The notes under the pieces: model-generated
Seen by the model: the letters and a program-made list of their open reading frames with translations, nothing else
The model's database searches: none
What the model was told of the DNA's origin: nothing
Assembly: GCF_000024465.1 (NCBI RefSeq)
Contig: NC_014010.1
Span: 1,364,001 to 1,428,000, forward strand
DNA length: 64,000 nucleotides
Reading direction: 5' to 3'
DNA from: Candidatus Puniceispirillum marinum IMCC1322
Lineage (GTDB): Bacteria > Pseudomonadota > Alphaproteobacteria > Puniceispirillales > Puniceispirillaceae
Position numbers and translations under genes: made by a program
Shown here: positions 19,401 through 28,535 of the stretch, piece after piece
Position numbering within the stretch: the stretch's first letter is position 1
Layout: every line of letters starts with the position of its first letter

Positions 19401-19942
19401 GCAATAGTTGCCACGGCTATCTGTATTGCAGGATCTAGGCTGTTCATCACCGCAACTTTGGCAATTGACTTAAGACGATCCTGTTCGGCATCGTCTGCCA
19501 GCTTTGCATTTGGCGCAATGCCGGCTTCAATCGGAAAGCGGCGCAAAATGGACTGGCAAAATGAGTGCACTGTCTCAACACGTGGGCCATTGTCATTATC
19601 AAGTATCTTGGCAAACAGCATGCGCGCCAGACGAATATTTCCCTGTGATGGTGCAACAATTCCCATTGCTTGCAGATCTTTGGTCAGATCAGCTGTTGAA
19701 ATAACAGCCCACCGAGCCAGACGCGCATAAATACGGTTGCGCATTTCTGCCGCCGCCGCGCGTGTATAGGTAACACATAAAATACCGTCGGCTTCTGCAC
19801 CTGACAAAAGCAGACGCAGAACCCGGTCAGTCAATAATTTGGTTTTGCCTGTTCCGGCATTGGCCGAGACAAAGACCGATGCCATCGGATCAGATGCGCG
19901 CGCCTGTTCTATGCTGGCACGCTGAATAAGATCATTCATCAT
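16451..19942 (-). CDS. addA: Double-strand break repair helicase-nuclease AddA
   Basis: An 1163-residue UvrD-type helicase with a C-terminal nuclease. Walker A ANAGTGKT is at about residues 27-34; further helicase motifs include VDEAQDTSPAQW and MTIHGAKGLEAPIV. The RecB-type nuclease shows DRLF near the end and IADFKTG. With AddB it processes broken DNA ends for RecA loading. Its start overlaps the end of addB by 11 bases. Confidence 0.95.
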   Translation of the reverse strand: MMNDLIQRASIEQARASDPMASVFVSANAGTGKTKLLTDRVLRLLLSGAEADGILCVTYTRAAAAEMRNRIYARLARWAVISTADLTKDLQAMGIVAPSQGNIRLARMLFAKILDNDNGPRVETVHSFCQSILRRFPIEAGIAPNAKLADDAEQDRLKSIAKVAVMNSLDPAIQIAVATIANQSSEGQATEILTEFLRRVPALDDIDTLSRLQAHFRDDLDMPEADFVTQHIAEALAKIDDEALRAVAVALQNAKTETQRDRGAAFFAWLALDDEMRIARLNLLVDALFTTKGPRADRNLSNADIRAEYPPIVDVQRAVIDILTPILHMMATDRCRELTTALYIFGAAFQRHYQSLKESRGLLDYDDLIAVTNRLLARSEAAQWVAWKLDNGIGHVLVDEAQDTSPAQWTLLLRLVESFFDGSDMPVAASSIASDTADMDIAPRSVFAVGDFKQSIYSFQGADPKVLGENRTLLRNKAMAAEIDFRALSLSVSFRSTAPILGLVNDLIPDLDGIEDFVSHDLARRHKGGFVEVWPIIDAPVDEEKTEGFTPANIASMQGASAVAASHLARTLKSWIGKRPLPSSDNDHMPRKIMAGDILILLRKRDVFFEQVLVALQEQGVAVAGADRMRLVDQIEIQDLLALGDVALLPDDDLQLAALLKSPLFGISEAQLFDLAHDRGSHSLFRQLMRYLGSNDPLGRIADRLEEWCRLVDGGSVFSFFSKVLVDGGRDKFRARLGSSVDEALDHFLAVAQSYGESGGVSLTAFLAAVRAGGGDVKRDMDAGNVDEVRVMTIHGAKGLEAPIVILPDMLRHSVPHSPLITGEDQRFIYWEAGSHLRPPFLETARQKASDLRAEEDNRLLYVALTRARDGLVIGGWEKRNSRWLENSPYSRIKAYFTEHKDVVEDVDGVLRHIAKTVSEADSVFPSMPDDDAAMRVPDIASEPADTSWLHHPAPDLPPDARPLRPSEPANLYAPHPLGFGVTDSRTQAMALTRGRLAHRLFEMLPTVPQDQRNTVADRMIATVDMLSPAQGAQLKNEVFTILNDPRFGNLFTPDALAEVPVTGMVRDRGVSGQIDRLFVGDDSVIIADFKTGIANEDSPPETYQRQMALYAALIGEIFPNKPIVCWLIWTETARLQEITASMRALALARIFGDIKTVYNSFT

Positions 19943-22940
19943 GCCCCTCCTGTTGCCATTCGCTTATCCGCGCCAGATGCCGGTAAGGATTATAGGATAG
20001 CTTGAATTTGATGTTTGGCTCAGCTGGATAGGTGGCTTCGGGATCATCAAACAGCGTGATCAGCGACTGCATCATGTCGCGGGTGTTTTCCGGCGACCCA
20101 TCATCAGGCAACACATCGTAAATATCACCAATCTTGTTTTTACGGCCACTTAGTTTCCAATATTGCATCTTGGCAATGTCGCAACCTGGCTTATCATCAT
20201 AACCGCCATCCCATGCGATCAAGGCTTCGACCAGAAGCTGGGTAGCGCGACCTGAAGCAACCTTGCTTTTTGATGGGACAATACCGGTTTTATAATCAAT
20301 TATGTGCCATGTACCATCCTTGGTTTTTTCCAACCGATCAGCACGCGCCGATAATTCAACGGGGCCAGCCGGCCCGGTCAATATGGTGCTGCCTTTCTTT
20401 TCGGCATGTATGAAAGCAAGATCATCACGGCGCTGCTTTTCTGTTTCAATAATCCAACCTGCAACCATCTCAAACCGGGGCCACCAGAAATAACGGATAT
20501 CAGGCGTTGCCCATTGATCGGCAAAATGCGTTTTACCTATGGCCAGCAAGTCTTGATACGCGGTATCAGGCAAAGACCCAGAAGGAAAAGTGCGGGTAAA
20601 ATCGGCAAGCACATTATGAAATAATGTGCCGCGCAAAGCCGCATCTGGTGGACGGTCAATATCGTCAAGTTGACGAAGCTTTAGAATCTTCTTGGCATAA
20701 AGCGCGTATGGATCATTGATCCACATATCGATCTCGGTAGCCGAAAACTTTCGTGGGCGCGCGCTTAGTGGCGGTTTTGGCGCTGGACGCTTTATACGGT
20801 TTGGTATCGTTTTAGGATTTAATATCGCAAGCCATTCAAACTTTTCATCACCACGATCAAGCGCTTTGGCAATGCCAAGAGCCGATAGCACAACATCCAT
20901 CCGCTGTAGCCAGCGACTTGGGATCGTCGCCGCATCATTCTGGCGTTGCGCACGGGTGATCGTGACCTTTGGGTTGCAAATTGCCATATAGACATCATGC
21001 GCACTTAGGCTGGTACGCCAGTTATGTGGCGGCAAACCAACGGCTTTGCGCATATCGCTGTTCATCCAAGGATCAGTTTGCGGTTGCGGTGGCCAGTTAC
21101 CTTCATTGAAGCCCGCAATTATCAAATGATCGGCGGTTTGCATCCGCGATTCTACCGCTCCCAGAATAGCCAGCCTTGGATGTGACTGCTGGACAGCATG
21201 CACTGTTATGTCCTGCATGATTTGTACTAACGTTTGCGCAAAATCCGTGGCATTAACCGCTTGATCATGCCCATGCTCGACCAGGTTTTTCAACAGATCG
21301 GCAGCGGCCTTGCCGCCTTGATTGTCCCATAGATGAAGAGCACCGTCATTCTTATCGGCGACTCGTGTTTCTGTATCGGGTCCATCAGATGGAATACACA
21401 TAGTCTGCGCTGCCATCATTTCGGCGGTCTGGCCTAGTCCACGGGCAAGGCTTGCCATGGTTGGGGCTGGCGCCTGCCACGCATCAACAAGGGGGGTAAA
21501 GGGAACCGCGATATGGATCGCGATAAAATCCCGCAAATCTTTATCATCACCAATGGCAATGGCTAAACCTTCTAGACCGGGGGCTGGCCGTTGGCCCCGC
21601 AGAACCAGTTTTTCAATATGTCTGACTTTAGCGCGAAAATCAGCCTGTGCCATGCCACCTGCCGCACAAGGATGCTTAAGCACACCAAGCAATGCCAATG
21701 GCGCAAAATTTTCCTGCATCGCCTCCACCAGCAACTGCAAAAACGCCCCTGCCCGATGGGTAAGAAGGGTTGTGCCCGCCGAATCATCAATTGTAATTTT
21801 CCAGCGCGCCAGTTCAGCGATAACCGCCTCGGCCAGATGGCGGTCCGGCGTAATCAGTGCTGCCGTCTGGTCTTCATGCTCAAGCGTTGCGCGCAGGTCA
21901 GCCGCGATCAATCCTGCTTCGGCACGCCGATCATGCGTTTCGATAACTTGTAGCCCTTGCAAAGCATCACGGCCAAGATCGGGCCTGTCCTCGGACAATT
22001 GCCGCCATGTTGCCGTCGTTGGTGCGGGGCGGAATACTTCACGCATCAGATCACGCCGCGCACTTGTTGCTGGCTGACTTTCGGGATTGGACACCCAGTT
22101 CTGGACATCCAATGGTGTGATATCCATGAAATGCAAAAGCTGGGCAAGCTGATATTGCGGATGGCCGCTATCATGGCTAATTGCGTCCCATTCAGGCACC
22201 GCACCACTATCCAAGCCAGGCAAAACAACATGACCATTCGGCAAATTAGATACACAACGAATAAGTTCACGCGTCGCAATGATCGAACCTGTTGATCCAG
22301 CAATGACGATCAGAGTCTCAGGTGGGTTATCCTGCCATGCTTTTACGCGCGCGCGGATCAGCCGGTTACGCCGATCGACACCATCCATAACATTCTCTGA
22401 AGCTAGAATTGCTGGCCAGTTATCAACCAGAATAGTTAGGAGTTTGATGATATCCTGCCAATGTGCCGAATAACGTTCGGGCAGCATGTCACGCAACTGA
22501 TCGGGGTTGGCATCAACATTATAAAGTTGATCAAGCAATTGACCAAGCGTATGGGCAAGCATCATAGCTTGCGGGAAGGTTGGTGTCTGGCCACCAAGTT
22601 TGAACCCACCCAGCAATTTAGCCAACATCATCTGGCGGCGCAAAGGCGAAATCGCCGGCGGCAACATCGCGGTGTCTGCACCCCCATAAAGCTCTGGAAA
22701 CACGTCAGCCACATCATCTGCAAGATCGCCAATCGGTATCATGCGCGGCAATAATGCTGCCTGTCCCTTGGTGACATCGAGAAAAGCACTTCGCAACGCC
22801 TGTGCTGCCCGCTGGGATGGCACCATGACAATGGCACGCGCCAGATCGGTTGGGCTAGATGCTAGCTGAATAACCCCCTTGGCAAGTTCTTTTGCAAAGG
22901 GGGTTCCTGCCGGAATATTATAGACAGACGAAACACGCAT
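19932..22940 (-). CDS. addB: Double-strand break repair protein AddB
   Basis: About 1002 residues; the alphaproteobacterial AddB partner of AddA. The inactivated helicase-like half shows IAGFNEGNWPPQ. The C-terminal RecB-family nuclease shows the FSATEIDMW entry motif, RGTLFHNVL, and the DxK core in HIIDYKTG. The frame is open to 23000; the ATG at 22940 is chosen because the extra 20 residues do not resemble AddB, but neither start has a clear ribosome-binding site. Confidence 0.9.
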   Translation of the reverse strand: MRVSSVYNIPAGTPFAKELAKGVIQLASSPTDLARAIVMVPSQRAAQALRSAFLDVTKGQAALLPRMIPIGDLADDVADVFPELYGGADTAMLPPAISPLRRQMMLAKLLGGFKLGGQTPTFPQAMMLAHTLGQLLDQLYNVDANPDQLRDMLPERYSAHWQDIIKLLTILVDNWPAILASENVMDGVDRRNRLIRARVKAWQDNPPETLIVIAGSTGSIIATRELIRCVSNLPNGHVVLPGLDSGAVPEWDAISHDSGHPQYQLAQLLHFMDITPLDVQNWVSNPESQPATSARRDLMREVFRPAPTTATWRQLSEDRPDLGRDALQGLQVIETHDRRAEAGLIAADLRATLEHEDQTAALITPDRHLAEAVIAELARWKITIDDSAGTTLLTHRAGAFLQLLVEAMQENFAPLALLGVLKHPCAAGGMAQADFRAKVRHIEKLVLRGQRPAPGLEGLAIAIGDDKDLRDFIAIHIAVPFTPLVDAWQAPAPTMASLARGLGQTAEMMAAQTMCIPSDGPDTETRVADKNDGALHLWDNQGGKAAADLLKNLVEHGHDQAVNATDFAQTLVQIMQDITVHAVQQSHPRLAILGAVESRMQTADHLIIAGFNEGNWPPQPQTDPWMNSDMRKAVGLPPHNWRTSLSAHDVYMAICNPKVTITRAQRQNDAATIPSRWLQRMDVVLSALGIAKALDRGDEKFEWLAILNPKTIPNRIKRPAPKPPLSARPRKFSATEIDMWINDPYALYAKKILKLRQLDDIDRPPDAALRGTLFHNVLADFTRTFPSGSLPDTAYQDLLAIGKTHFADQWATPDIRYFWWPRFEMVAGWIIETEKQRRDDLAFIHAEKKGSTILTGPAGPVELSARADRLEKTKDGTWHIIDYKTGIVPSKSKVASGRATQLLVEALIAWDGGYDDKPGCDIAKMQYWKLSGRKNKIGDIYDVLPDDGSPENTRDMMQSLITLFDDPEATYPAEPNIKFKLSYNPYRHLARISEWQQEGHDE

Positions 22941-23037
22941 AAAAGCAGTATAAAAGTAAGCGTTCTTAAATGCGAGCAAGCATTCAACATGATGCAACAA
23001 TATTAATCATATTGGCTTTTCGAAAACCGTAATCGGC

Positions 23038-23535
23038 CTAAATGTCAGGCTTTGCAAATAGCTTGGCAAGGGCATCGATACGTGCACTCCATCGGGCTGG
23101 GGCGCTAATCTGAACCTGCCGCATCTGGCTATCCAACGAAGCACTAACGGGATTGATTTGGATCGATAAACAGCTATCGGGCAATAAGGTTTCAAGCCTT
23201 TCAGGCCATTCAATCAGGCAGGCAGCGTCAAGTAGCGCATCCTCAATACCAAGTTCGATGGCATCATCGGGTGATTCAATGCGGTAGAGGTCAAGATGCC
23301 ATAAGGGGGTGCCATCAGGCATGTCATAGGTCTGCACAAGTGTAAAGGTAGGGCTGGGAATATCAGTTTCATATGGGCAAAGCCTGTTAATTAACGCCCG
23401 TGCCAAAGCCGATTTACCCGCACCTAGCGGCCCGTATAATGCGATCACATCACCAGCAGCTAAGCCTTGAGACAAAAACTGGCCCAACCTTTCGGTTGCG
23501 GCCAGATCTTGCAAGTCTAATTTTACAATAGCCAT
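23038..23535 (-). CDS. tsaE: tRNA threonylcarbamoyladenosine biosynthesis ATPase TsaE
   Basis: A 165-residue P-loop protein with Walker A GPLGAGKSA, then SPTFTLVQTY and HLDLYR, and the LIEWPER segment. TsaE drives the TsaB-TsaD-TsaE complex making t6A37 in ANN-decoding tRNAs. The ATG at 23535 has AAGG seven bases upstream; a TTG at 23559 that overlaps the ahcY stop is an alternative. Confidence 0.92.
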   Translation of the reverse strand: MAIVKLDLQDLAATERLGQFLSQGLAAGDVIALYGPLGAGKSALARALINRLCPYETDIPSPTFTLVQTYDMPDGTPLWHLDLYRIESPDDAIELGIEDALLDAACLIEWPERLETLLPDSCLSIQINPVSASLDSQMRQVQISAPARWSARIDALAKLFAKPDI

Positions 23536-23555
23536 CAAGCGACCTTGTGAAGGTA

Positions 23556-24959
23556 TCAATAACGATATTGTTCGCTTTTGAAGGGGCCTTGCTGTTCAAC
23601 GCCGATATAGTCAGCTTGATCAGGCCGTAAGGTTGACAGAAACGCACCAACCTTTTCCAAATGCAAGGCCGCAACCTTTTCATCAAGGTGACGTGGCAAG
23701 GTATAAACCTTGTTTTCGTATTTTTCAGCTTCGTTCCATAGTTCCATCTGCGCCAACACCTGATTGGTGAAGCTGGCAGACATCACGAATGATGGATGAC
23801 CCGTCGCACAGCCAAGATTTACAAGACGGCCTTTGGCCAGCAGAATCATGCGTTTGCCATCAGGAAATTCAATTTCATCAACCTGCGGCTTCACCTCTGA
23901 CCAGACCATATTGTTCAGAGCCGATACCTGAATTTCATTATCAAAATGGCCAATGTTACACACAATGGCCCGGTCTTTCATTTCGCGCATGTGATCGACC
24001 GTAATGATATCACGGTTGCCAGTCGCGGTCACAAAGATATCTGCCTTAGGGGCGGCCTGCTCCATAGTCACAACTTCATAGCCTTCCATTGCGGCCTGCA
24101 ATGCACAGATAGGGTCAACTTCGGTTACCATAACGCGCGCACCACCTTGACGAAGGGATGCGGCCGAACCTTTGCCAACGTCTCCAAAACCAGCAACGAC
24201 AGCGACCTTGCCAGCCAACATCACATCGGTAGCGCGGCGAATAGCATCGACCAGAGATTCGCGACAGCCATAAAGATTGTCGAATTTTGACTTAGTAACC
24301 GAGTCATTCACATTGATGGCTGGGAATGGCAGACCACCTGCTTCAGCCAACTGATAAAGGCGCAAGACGCCAGTGGTTGTTTCTTCTGATACACCTTTGA
24401 TGGCATCACGCTGCTTGGTAAACCAGCCCGGGCTAGCAGCTAAACGTGTTTCAAGCTGTGCCTTAAGATATTCTTCTTCTTCAGATGCCGGATGGGCAAG
24501 CACGGTTTCACCCGCCTCAGCGCGGGCGCCAAGCAGGATATACATGGTTGCATCGCCGCCATCATCCAAGATCATGTTAGCTGTTTCGCCATTCGACCAT
24601 TGGAATGTACGATCAACATATTCCCAATATTCAGCAAGCGTTTCACCTTTTTTGGCAAAAACAGGAACCCCTGCCTTGGCGATAGCCGCTGCGGCCTGAT
24701 CCTGAGTTGAATATATATTACATGATGACCATCGAACATCGGCACCAAGGGCGACCAAGGTTTCAATCAATACGCCTGTTTGAATTGTCATATGCAAACA
24801 ACCAGCAACGCGCGCACCTTTAAGTGGTTTTGCAGCACCAAATTCGTCACGCAATGCCATGAGACCAGGCATTTCGGTTTCCGCGATCGATAGTTCTTTA
24901 CGCCCCCAATCAGCCAAGCTGATATCAGTGATAATGTAATCCTGCTGCATGATAGTCAT
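23556..24959 (-). CDS. ahcY: Adenosylhomocysteinase
   Basis: A 467-residue SAH hydrolase, splitting S-adenosylhomocysteine into adenosine and homocysteine. Motifs: NAD-binding [35 protein letters not shown] and the C-terminal DQADYIGV. The alphaproteobacterial insertion of about 40 residues ([13 protein letters not shown] region) is present. The 107-base leader to rapZ contains the word TGTAACCTA twice (24984-24992, 25030-25038) and a CTAGG/CCTAG pairing, but I do not recognise a known riboswitch. Confidence 0.96.
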   Translation of the reverse strand: MTIMQQDYIITDISLADWGRKELSIAETEMPGLMALRDEFGAAKPLKGARVAGCLHMTIQTGVLIETLVALGADVRWSSCNIYSTQDQAAAAIAKAGVPVFAKKGETLAEYWEYVDRTFQWSNGETANMILDDGGDATMYILLGARAEAGETVLAHPASEEEEYLKAQLETRLAASPGWFTKQRDAIKGVSEETTTGVLRLYQLAEAGGLPFPAINVNDSVTKSKFDNLYGCRESLVDAIRRATDVMLAGKVAVVAGFGDVGKGSAASLRQGGARVMVTEVDPICALQAAMEGYEVVTMEQAAPKADIFVTATGNRDIITVDHMREMKDRAIVCNIGHFDNEIQVSALNNMVWSEVKPQVDEIEFPDGKRMILLAKGRLVNLGCATGHPSFVMSASFTNQVLAQMELWNEAEKYENKVYTLPRHLDEKVAALHLEKVGAFLSTLRPDQADYIGVEQQGPFKSEQYRY

Positions 24960-25066
24960 CCTATAATAAATGAATGGCTAGGATGTAACCTAATTTGTGG
25001 TTTTTTTAAAGAGGCGTAATCGTTTTATTTGTAACCTACCTAGTTCAGGTGATTATAAATGAGGTA

Positions 25067-25945
25067 TCATGATTGGGAATGAAGTTCACGATGTATTATC
25101 GATGCTGAATGACCATTTTCAATCAGCCATTGCCTAATATGCTCTGCCGCCCAGACAGATCGGTGTCTGCCTCCAGTACATCCAAACGCGATCGATATTT
25201 GTGCACGACCTTCGGCCGACATCCGCGCTAGCATAGGTACCAACATCGCCTTGAAATGCTCGATGACCGTTTGCACGGCTTCATCTACTTTTAAAAATGA
25301 GTCAATATCATCATCCATACCTGTTTGCATGCGCAACCCTTCAGTCCAGTGTGGGTTGTGGGCAAAACGCATATCTAAAACAATATCAGCACTTTCAGGA
25401 ACACCATGTCGATAGGAAAAGCTCTGAAGTTTCGCAGGTATTGGGCTATTGCTTTCAATCTCCAGTGCAATCAGCAACTGTCGCCGCAAATCAGCTGGCG
25501 CAAGCCCGGTAGTGTCAATTGAAATGTCAGCCAAAGCGGCCACCGCCTGCATGCGCTTGGCATCATGATCGATGGCATCAGCAAGATCGAGATGCGGGGC
25601 AAGTGGATGTTGTCGCCGCGTCGCGTTATAACGTCGGCTTAGATCCTGTGCAGATGCTGTTAGAAATACCAGCCTTACAGCGTTACCAAGACGACCGCGG
25701 ACATTTTCTACCAAGCGTTTGACAGGATCAATATCAAAGCCGCTGGTGCGCGCATCCAGCCCAATGGCCAATTTACGACCAGCCGTTTCAACTTCCATTG
25801 CGATCAAAGGGTCGATCAATGCCAAAGGTAGGTTATCGACAACCACCCATCCACTATCTTCAAGAATTTTGAGTGCCGTCGAATTGCCAGCGCCCGACAC
25901 GCCAGTAACCAAAACAAGCTGAATATCAATGGATGTTTCATTCAT
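25067..25945 (-). CDS. rapZ: RNase adapter protein RapZ
   Basis: A 292-residue RapZ/YvcJ protein: an N-terminal P-loop domain starting LVTGVSGAGNSTA, VDNLPLALI, and the C-terminal domain with FGCTGGRHRSV. In enterobacteria it binds the small RNA GlmZ and RNase E to control GlmS; in Alphaproteobacteria the role is less known. The Walker A lysine is replaced by Asn (codon AAT at 25883-25885). hprK, which usually sits between the sensor kinase and rapZ, is absent; the kinase stop is nine bases away. Confidence 0.92.
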   Translation of the reverse strand: MNETSIDIQLVLVTGVSGAGNSTALKILEDSGWVVVDNLPLALIDPLIAMEVETAGRKLAIGLDARTSGFDIDPVKRLVENVRGRLGNAVRLVFLTASAQDLSRRYNATRRQHPLAPHLDLADAIDHDAKRMQAVAALADISIDTTGLAPADLRRQLLIALEIESNSPIPAKLQSFSYRHGVPESADIVLDMRFAHNPHWTEGLRMQTGMDDDIDSFLKVDEAVQTVIEHFKAMLVPMLARMSAEGRAQISIAFGCTGGRHRSVWAAEHIRQWLIENGHSASIIHRELHSQS

Positions 25946-25954
25946 GAAATGAGT

Positions 25955-27583
25955 CTATACCAATGGCAAGGTCAGCGTAAAGCAAGCACCGCCTTTGTCG
26001 CTATTTTTTGCAGTTAACGTTCCAGAATGTGCTTCGGCTATCTGCCGTGCAATTGATAAGCCAAGACCTGAATGCTCGCCAAAAACTTCGCCTGATGGCC
26101 GTTCGGAATAAAAGCGGGCAAAAACGGCCTCGAGCCGGTTTTCGGGAATGCCTTGTCCCTGATCACGAATGGTTATGGCAACCTTGTTTGACGCAACAGG
26201 TTTGACAGTGATGAATATCTCGCCTTTAGGCGGGCTGAAAGAGACTGCATTGGCAAGAATATTGTCAATGACCTGCACAATCCGGCCTTCATGAATACGC
26301 GTCATTAATGGTTCATCATCTAGATCAAGATGAATTCTGTGATCGGCAAAACTTTGGCGGCGCATCTGAACAAAATTCTCAACAAGCTCAATAATATCGA
26401 TTTCGCGGCCCTGTTCATCCGCTATTTCCGTATCAACGCGGCTGGCTTGTGAAATATCAGTGATCAGACGGTTCAGTCGTTCCACATCCTGCAAAATAAC
26501 ATTCATTAATTTTTGCTGTTGCACGGGATCAGAAATACGACTGATCGTCTCGGCGGCACTACGCAACGACGAAAGCGGGTTTTTCAGCTCATGCGCCACA
26601 TCCGCTGCAAACCCTGCTGTTGCCTGCATGCGTTTTTGCAATTCATCTGTTAAATCGATAAAGGACTCGGATAATTGCCCGATTTCATCTTTGCGTTCAG
26701 GCAGGCGTTGCAAACGTGCAGACAGGTTGCTACTGCGTCGTAGATTTTCAGCCGCATTGGCAAGCTGGGTTATTGGCGTCGTTATCGACCGTGCCAGATA
26801 TACACTAAGGCCTATAGTGACAAGCAGAACCGCAATGAATAATTCAAGAAAGACAATATGCACATCGGCAAGTTCTTTTTCTATTTTGCCGCCACCAATC
26901 GACACCAATAGAGCACCGCGAACAAGCCGAACATCCTGGATAGGTACGGCAACTGACAGTACCAAATTACTTCGCCGATCCAGGCGTAGCATCCGCATGG
27001 GTTCACCGCGCAAGGCAGACTGCACTTCACGATAATGACCGGCATGTTGTTTGACCTGTTCCGCATAACGTGGCAACGCGCTTGAATTGTTCATCATAGC
27101 CGTCACATGCGTCATCATATGGTGGATCTGGCGTTTCATTTTTATACGCCAGGGGATGCCATCGCGGCGGCGTAAATTAGTTTGCACGCGCGCAGATCCA
27201 CGTCTTATCGTATCCGCCAAAAGCGCACCATCCGGCTGAAAAACGCGCGCGCGCAATTCAGAGCCAAAGCCAACCAAAGGAATAAGATGATTCATAGTGC
27301 GACGTGATAACTTGCGCCGCGCTATACCAACATCAAGCTCAGCTTCGGCAAGGGCAAGTGATCGTGCCAGGGTAAAGCCTTGACGTTCCAATGCGGTAAA
27401 TTCGGACATGATGAGCGTCGTACGATATTGGTCAATCGAAAGTAACCCGACCAGAAACACCGCTAGCGGGAATAGCATTATGGCCATGATCCGAGCGCTC
27501 AGGCGGCTCATGCGGAACGGTGCCAAACAGAGTTCACCTAGTCGTTCAACACATTTCTTTGTTAGACCTATTATGCTGTTCAT
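25955..27583 (-). CDS. chvG: Sensor histidine kinase, ChvG/BvrS type
   Basis: About 542 residues: a first membrane segment near residue 35, a periplasmic sensor region, a second membrane segment near residue 250, HAMP, HisKA with phospho-His in HELKNPLSS, and HATPase with DQGQGIP and GLGLSIARQ. In Alphaproteobacteria the ChvG/BvrS kinase senses acid or envelope change and phosphorylates ChvI. The frame is open to a TTG at 27631; the ATG at 27583 is preferred. The response regulator is 99 bases upstream. Confidence 0.85.
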   Translation of the reverse strand: MNSIIGLTKKCVERLGELCLAPFRMSRLSARIMAIMLFPLAVFLVGLLSIDQYRTTLIMSEFTALERQGFTLARSLALAEAELDVGIARRKLSRRTMNHLIPLVGFGSELRARVFQPDGALLADTIRRGSARVQTNLRRRDGIPWRIKMKRQIHHMMTHVTAMMNNSSALPRYAEQVKQHAGHYREVQSALRGEPMRMLRLDRRSNLVLSVAVPIQDVRLVRGALLVSIGGGKIEKELADVHIVFLELFIAVLLVTIGLSVYLARSITTPITQLANAAENLRRSSNLSARLQRLPERKDEIGQLSESFIDLTDELQKRMQATAGFAADVAHELKNPLSSLRSAAETISRISDPVQQQKLMNVILQDVERLNRLITDISQASRVDTEIADEQGREIDIIELVENFVQMRRQSFADHRIHLDLDDEPLMTRIHEGRIVQVIDNILANAVSFSPPKGEIFITVKPVASNKVAITIRDQGQGIPENRLEAVFARFYSERPSGEVFGEHSGLGLSIARQIAEAHSGTLTAKNSDKGGACFTLTLPLV

Positions 27584-27682
27584 TAAAATGAACTTACTCC
27601 CGCTCGCATATCCCACACATCCAATCGCCAAAGCAAAAGCAAGCCCCTATTTGTAGGCCATAATGCTTGGTTTCGAATTGAA

Positions 27683-28378
27683 CTAGGCTATCTTATATTT
27701 ATAGCCGATACCATACAGGGTTTCGATACCGTCAAATGCGTTATCATGTGCCCGAATCTTACGGCGAAGTCTCTTTATGTGGCTGTCAATTGTACGGTCA
27801 TCAAGAAAAATGGATTCGCCATAAGCTGCATCCATAAGCTGATCACGGTTTTTAACCATGCCGGGGCGCGATGCCAGTGCCTGCAAGATCAAAAATTCGG
27901 TAACTGTTAATTTGACCTCTTCACCTTTCCAACTGCACAAATGACGGTCAGGATCCATGACCAGATCACCCTGATGGATGACATTGGGACCGGCAGTATC
28001 CATCACACCTTCGGTTGCACGGCGCAATACCGCCCGAATGCGCGCAAGCAGTAAACGCTGGGAAAAAGGCTTTGTGATATAATCGTCAGCCCCCATTCCA
28101 AACCCAAGTGCTTCGTCAAGCTCATCATCTTTGCTGGTCAGGAAAATCACGGGAAGCTGGGAATTCTTGCGTATTTTCTGTAATAGTTCAACACCATCCA
28201 TACGCGGCATTTTGATATCAAGAACAGCCAGTTCAACAGGCTGGCGCGCCATCCCCTGAAGGGCCGCTTCGCCATCATTATAACAATCAACATCAAAGCC
28301 TTCCGACTCAAGCATCAGCGAAACTGATGTCAGAATATTTTGGTCATCGTCAACAAGTGCAATCCGATTAGACATCAC
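27683..28378 (-). CDS. chvI: DNA-binding response regulator, ChvI/BvrR type
   Basis: A 231-residue OmpR-family regulator: a receiver domain with acidic pair DDD near residue 10, phospho-acceptor Asp in [10 protein letters not shown] and Lys in TKPFSQR, followed by a C-terminal winged helix with [17 protein letters not shown]. Partner of the kinase gene downstream. The pair next to rapZ is the alphaproteobacterial ChvI-ChvG arrangement. Confidence 0.88.
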   Translation of the reverse strand: MMSNRIALVDDDQNILTSVSLMLESEGFDVDCYNDGEAALQGMARQPVELAVLDIKMPRMDGVELLQKIRKNSQLPVIFLTSKDDELDEALGFGMGADDYITKPFSQRLLLARIRAVLRRATEGVMDTAGPNVIHQGDLVMDPDRHLCSWKGEEVKLTVTEFLILQALASRPGMVKNRDQLMDAAYGESIFLDDRTIDSHIKRLRRKIRAHDNAFDGIETLYGIGYKYKIA

Positions 28379-28535
28379 CCACTCTCCATGCGCTCCAGTT
28401 TAACCTCATACCGGTCAGATATCAGCCTATCTAGGCTTACCGGCGTCTAACAGACTTTACAGATAGCAATCGATCAAGGCTAATATGGGGCAAGATAACA
28501 GCAGAATCAGCCTAATTTACGCCTTAATCTGCCCA

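Noticed and set aside
16622-19730. Several plus-strand ORFs opposite addA, including one of 268 codons
   Set aside because: They are shadows of the well-supported addA gene; their translations are Ser/Arg-rich and unlike any protein family.
21457-22077. Plus-strand ORF of 206 codons
   Set aside because: Shadow of addB.
24960-25066. SAM- or SAH-type riboswitch before ahcY
   Set aside because: Repeated TGTAACCTA words and one short pairing are present, but nothing matches the SAM-II, SAM-V or SAH consensus as I know them.
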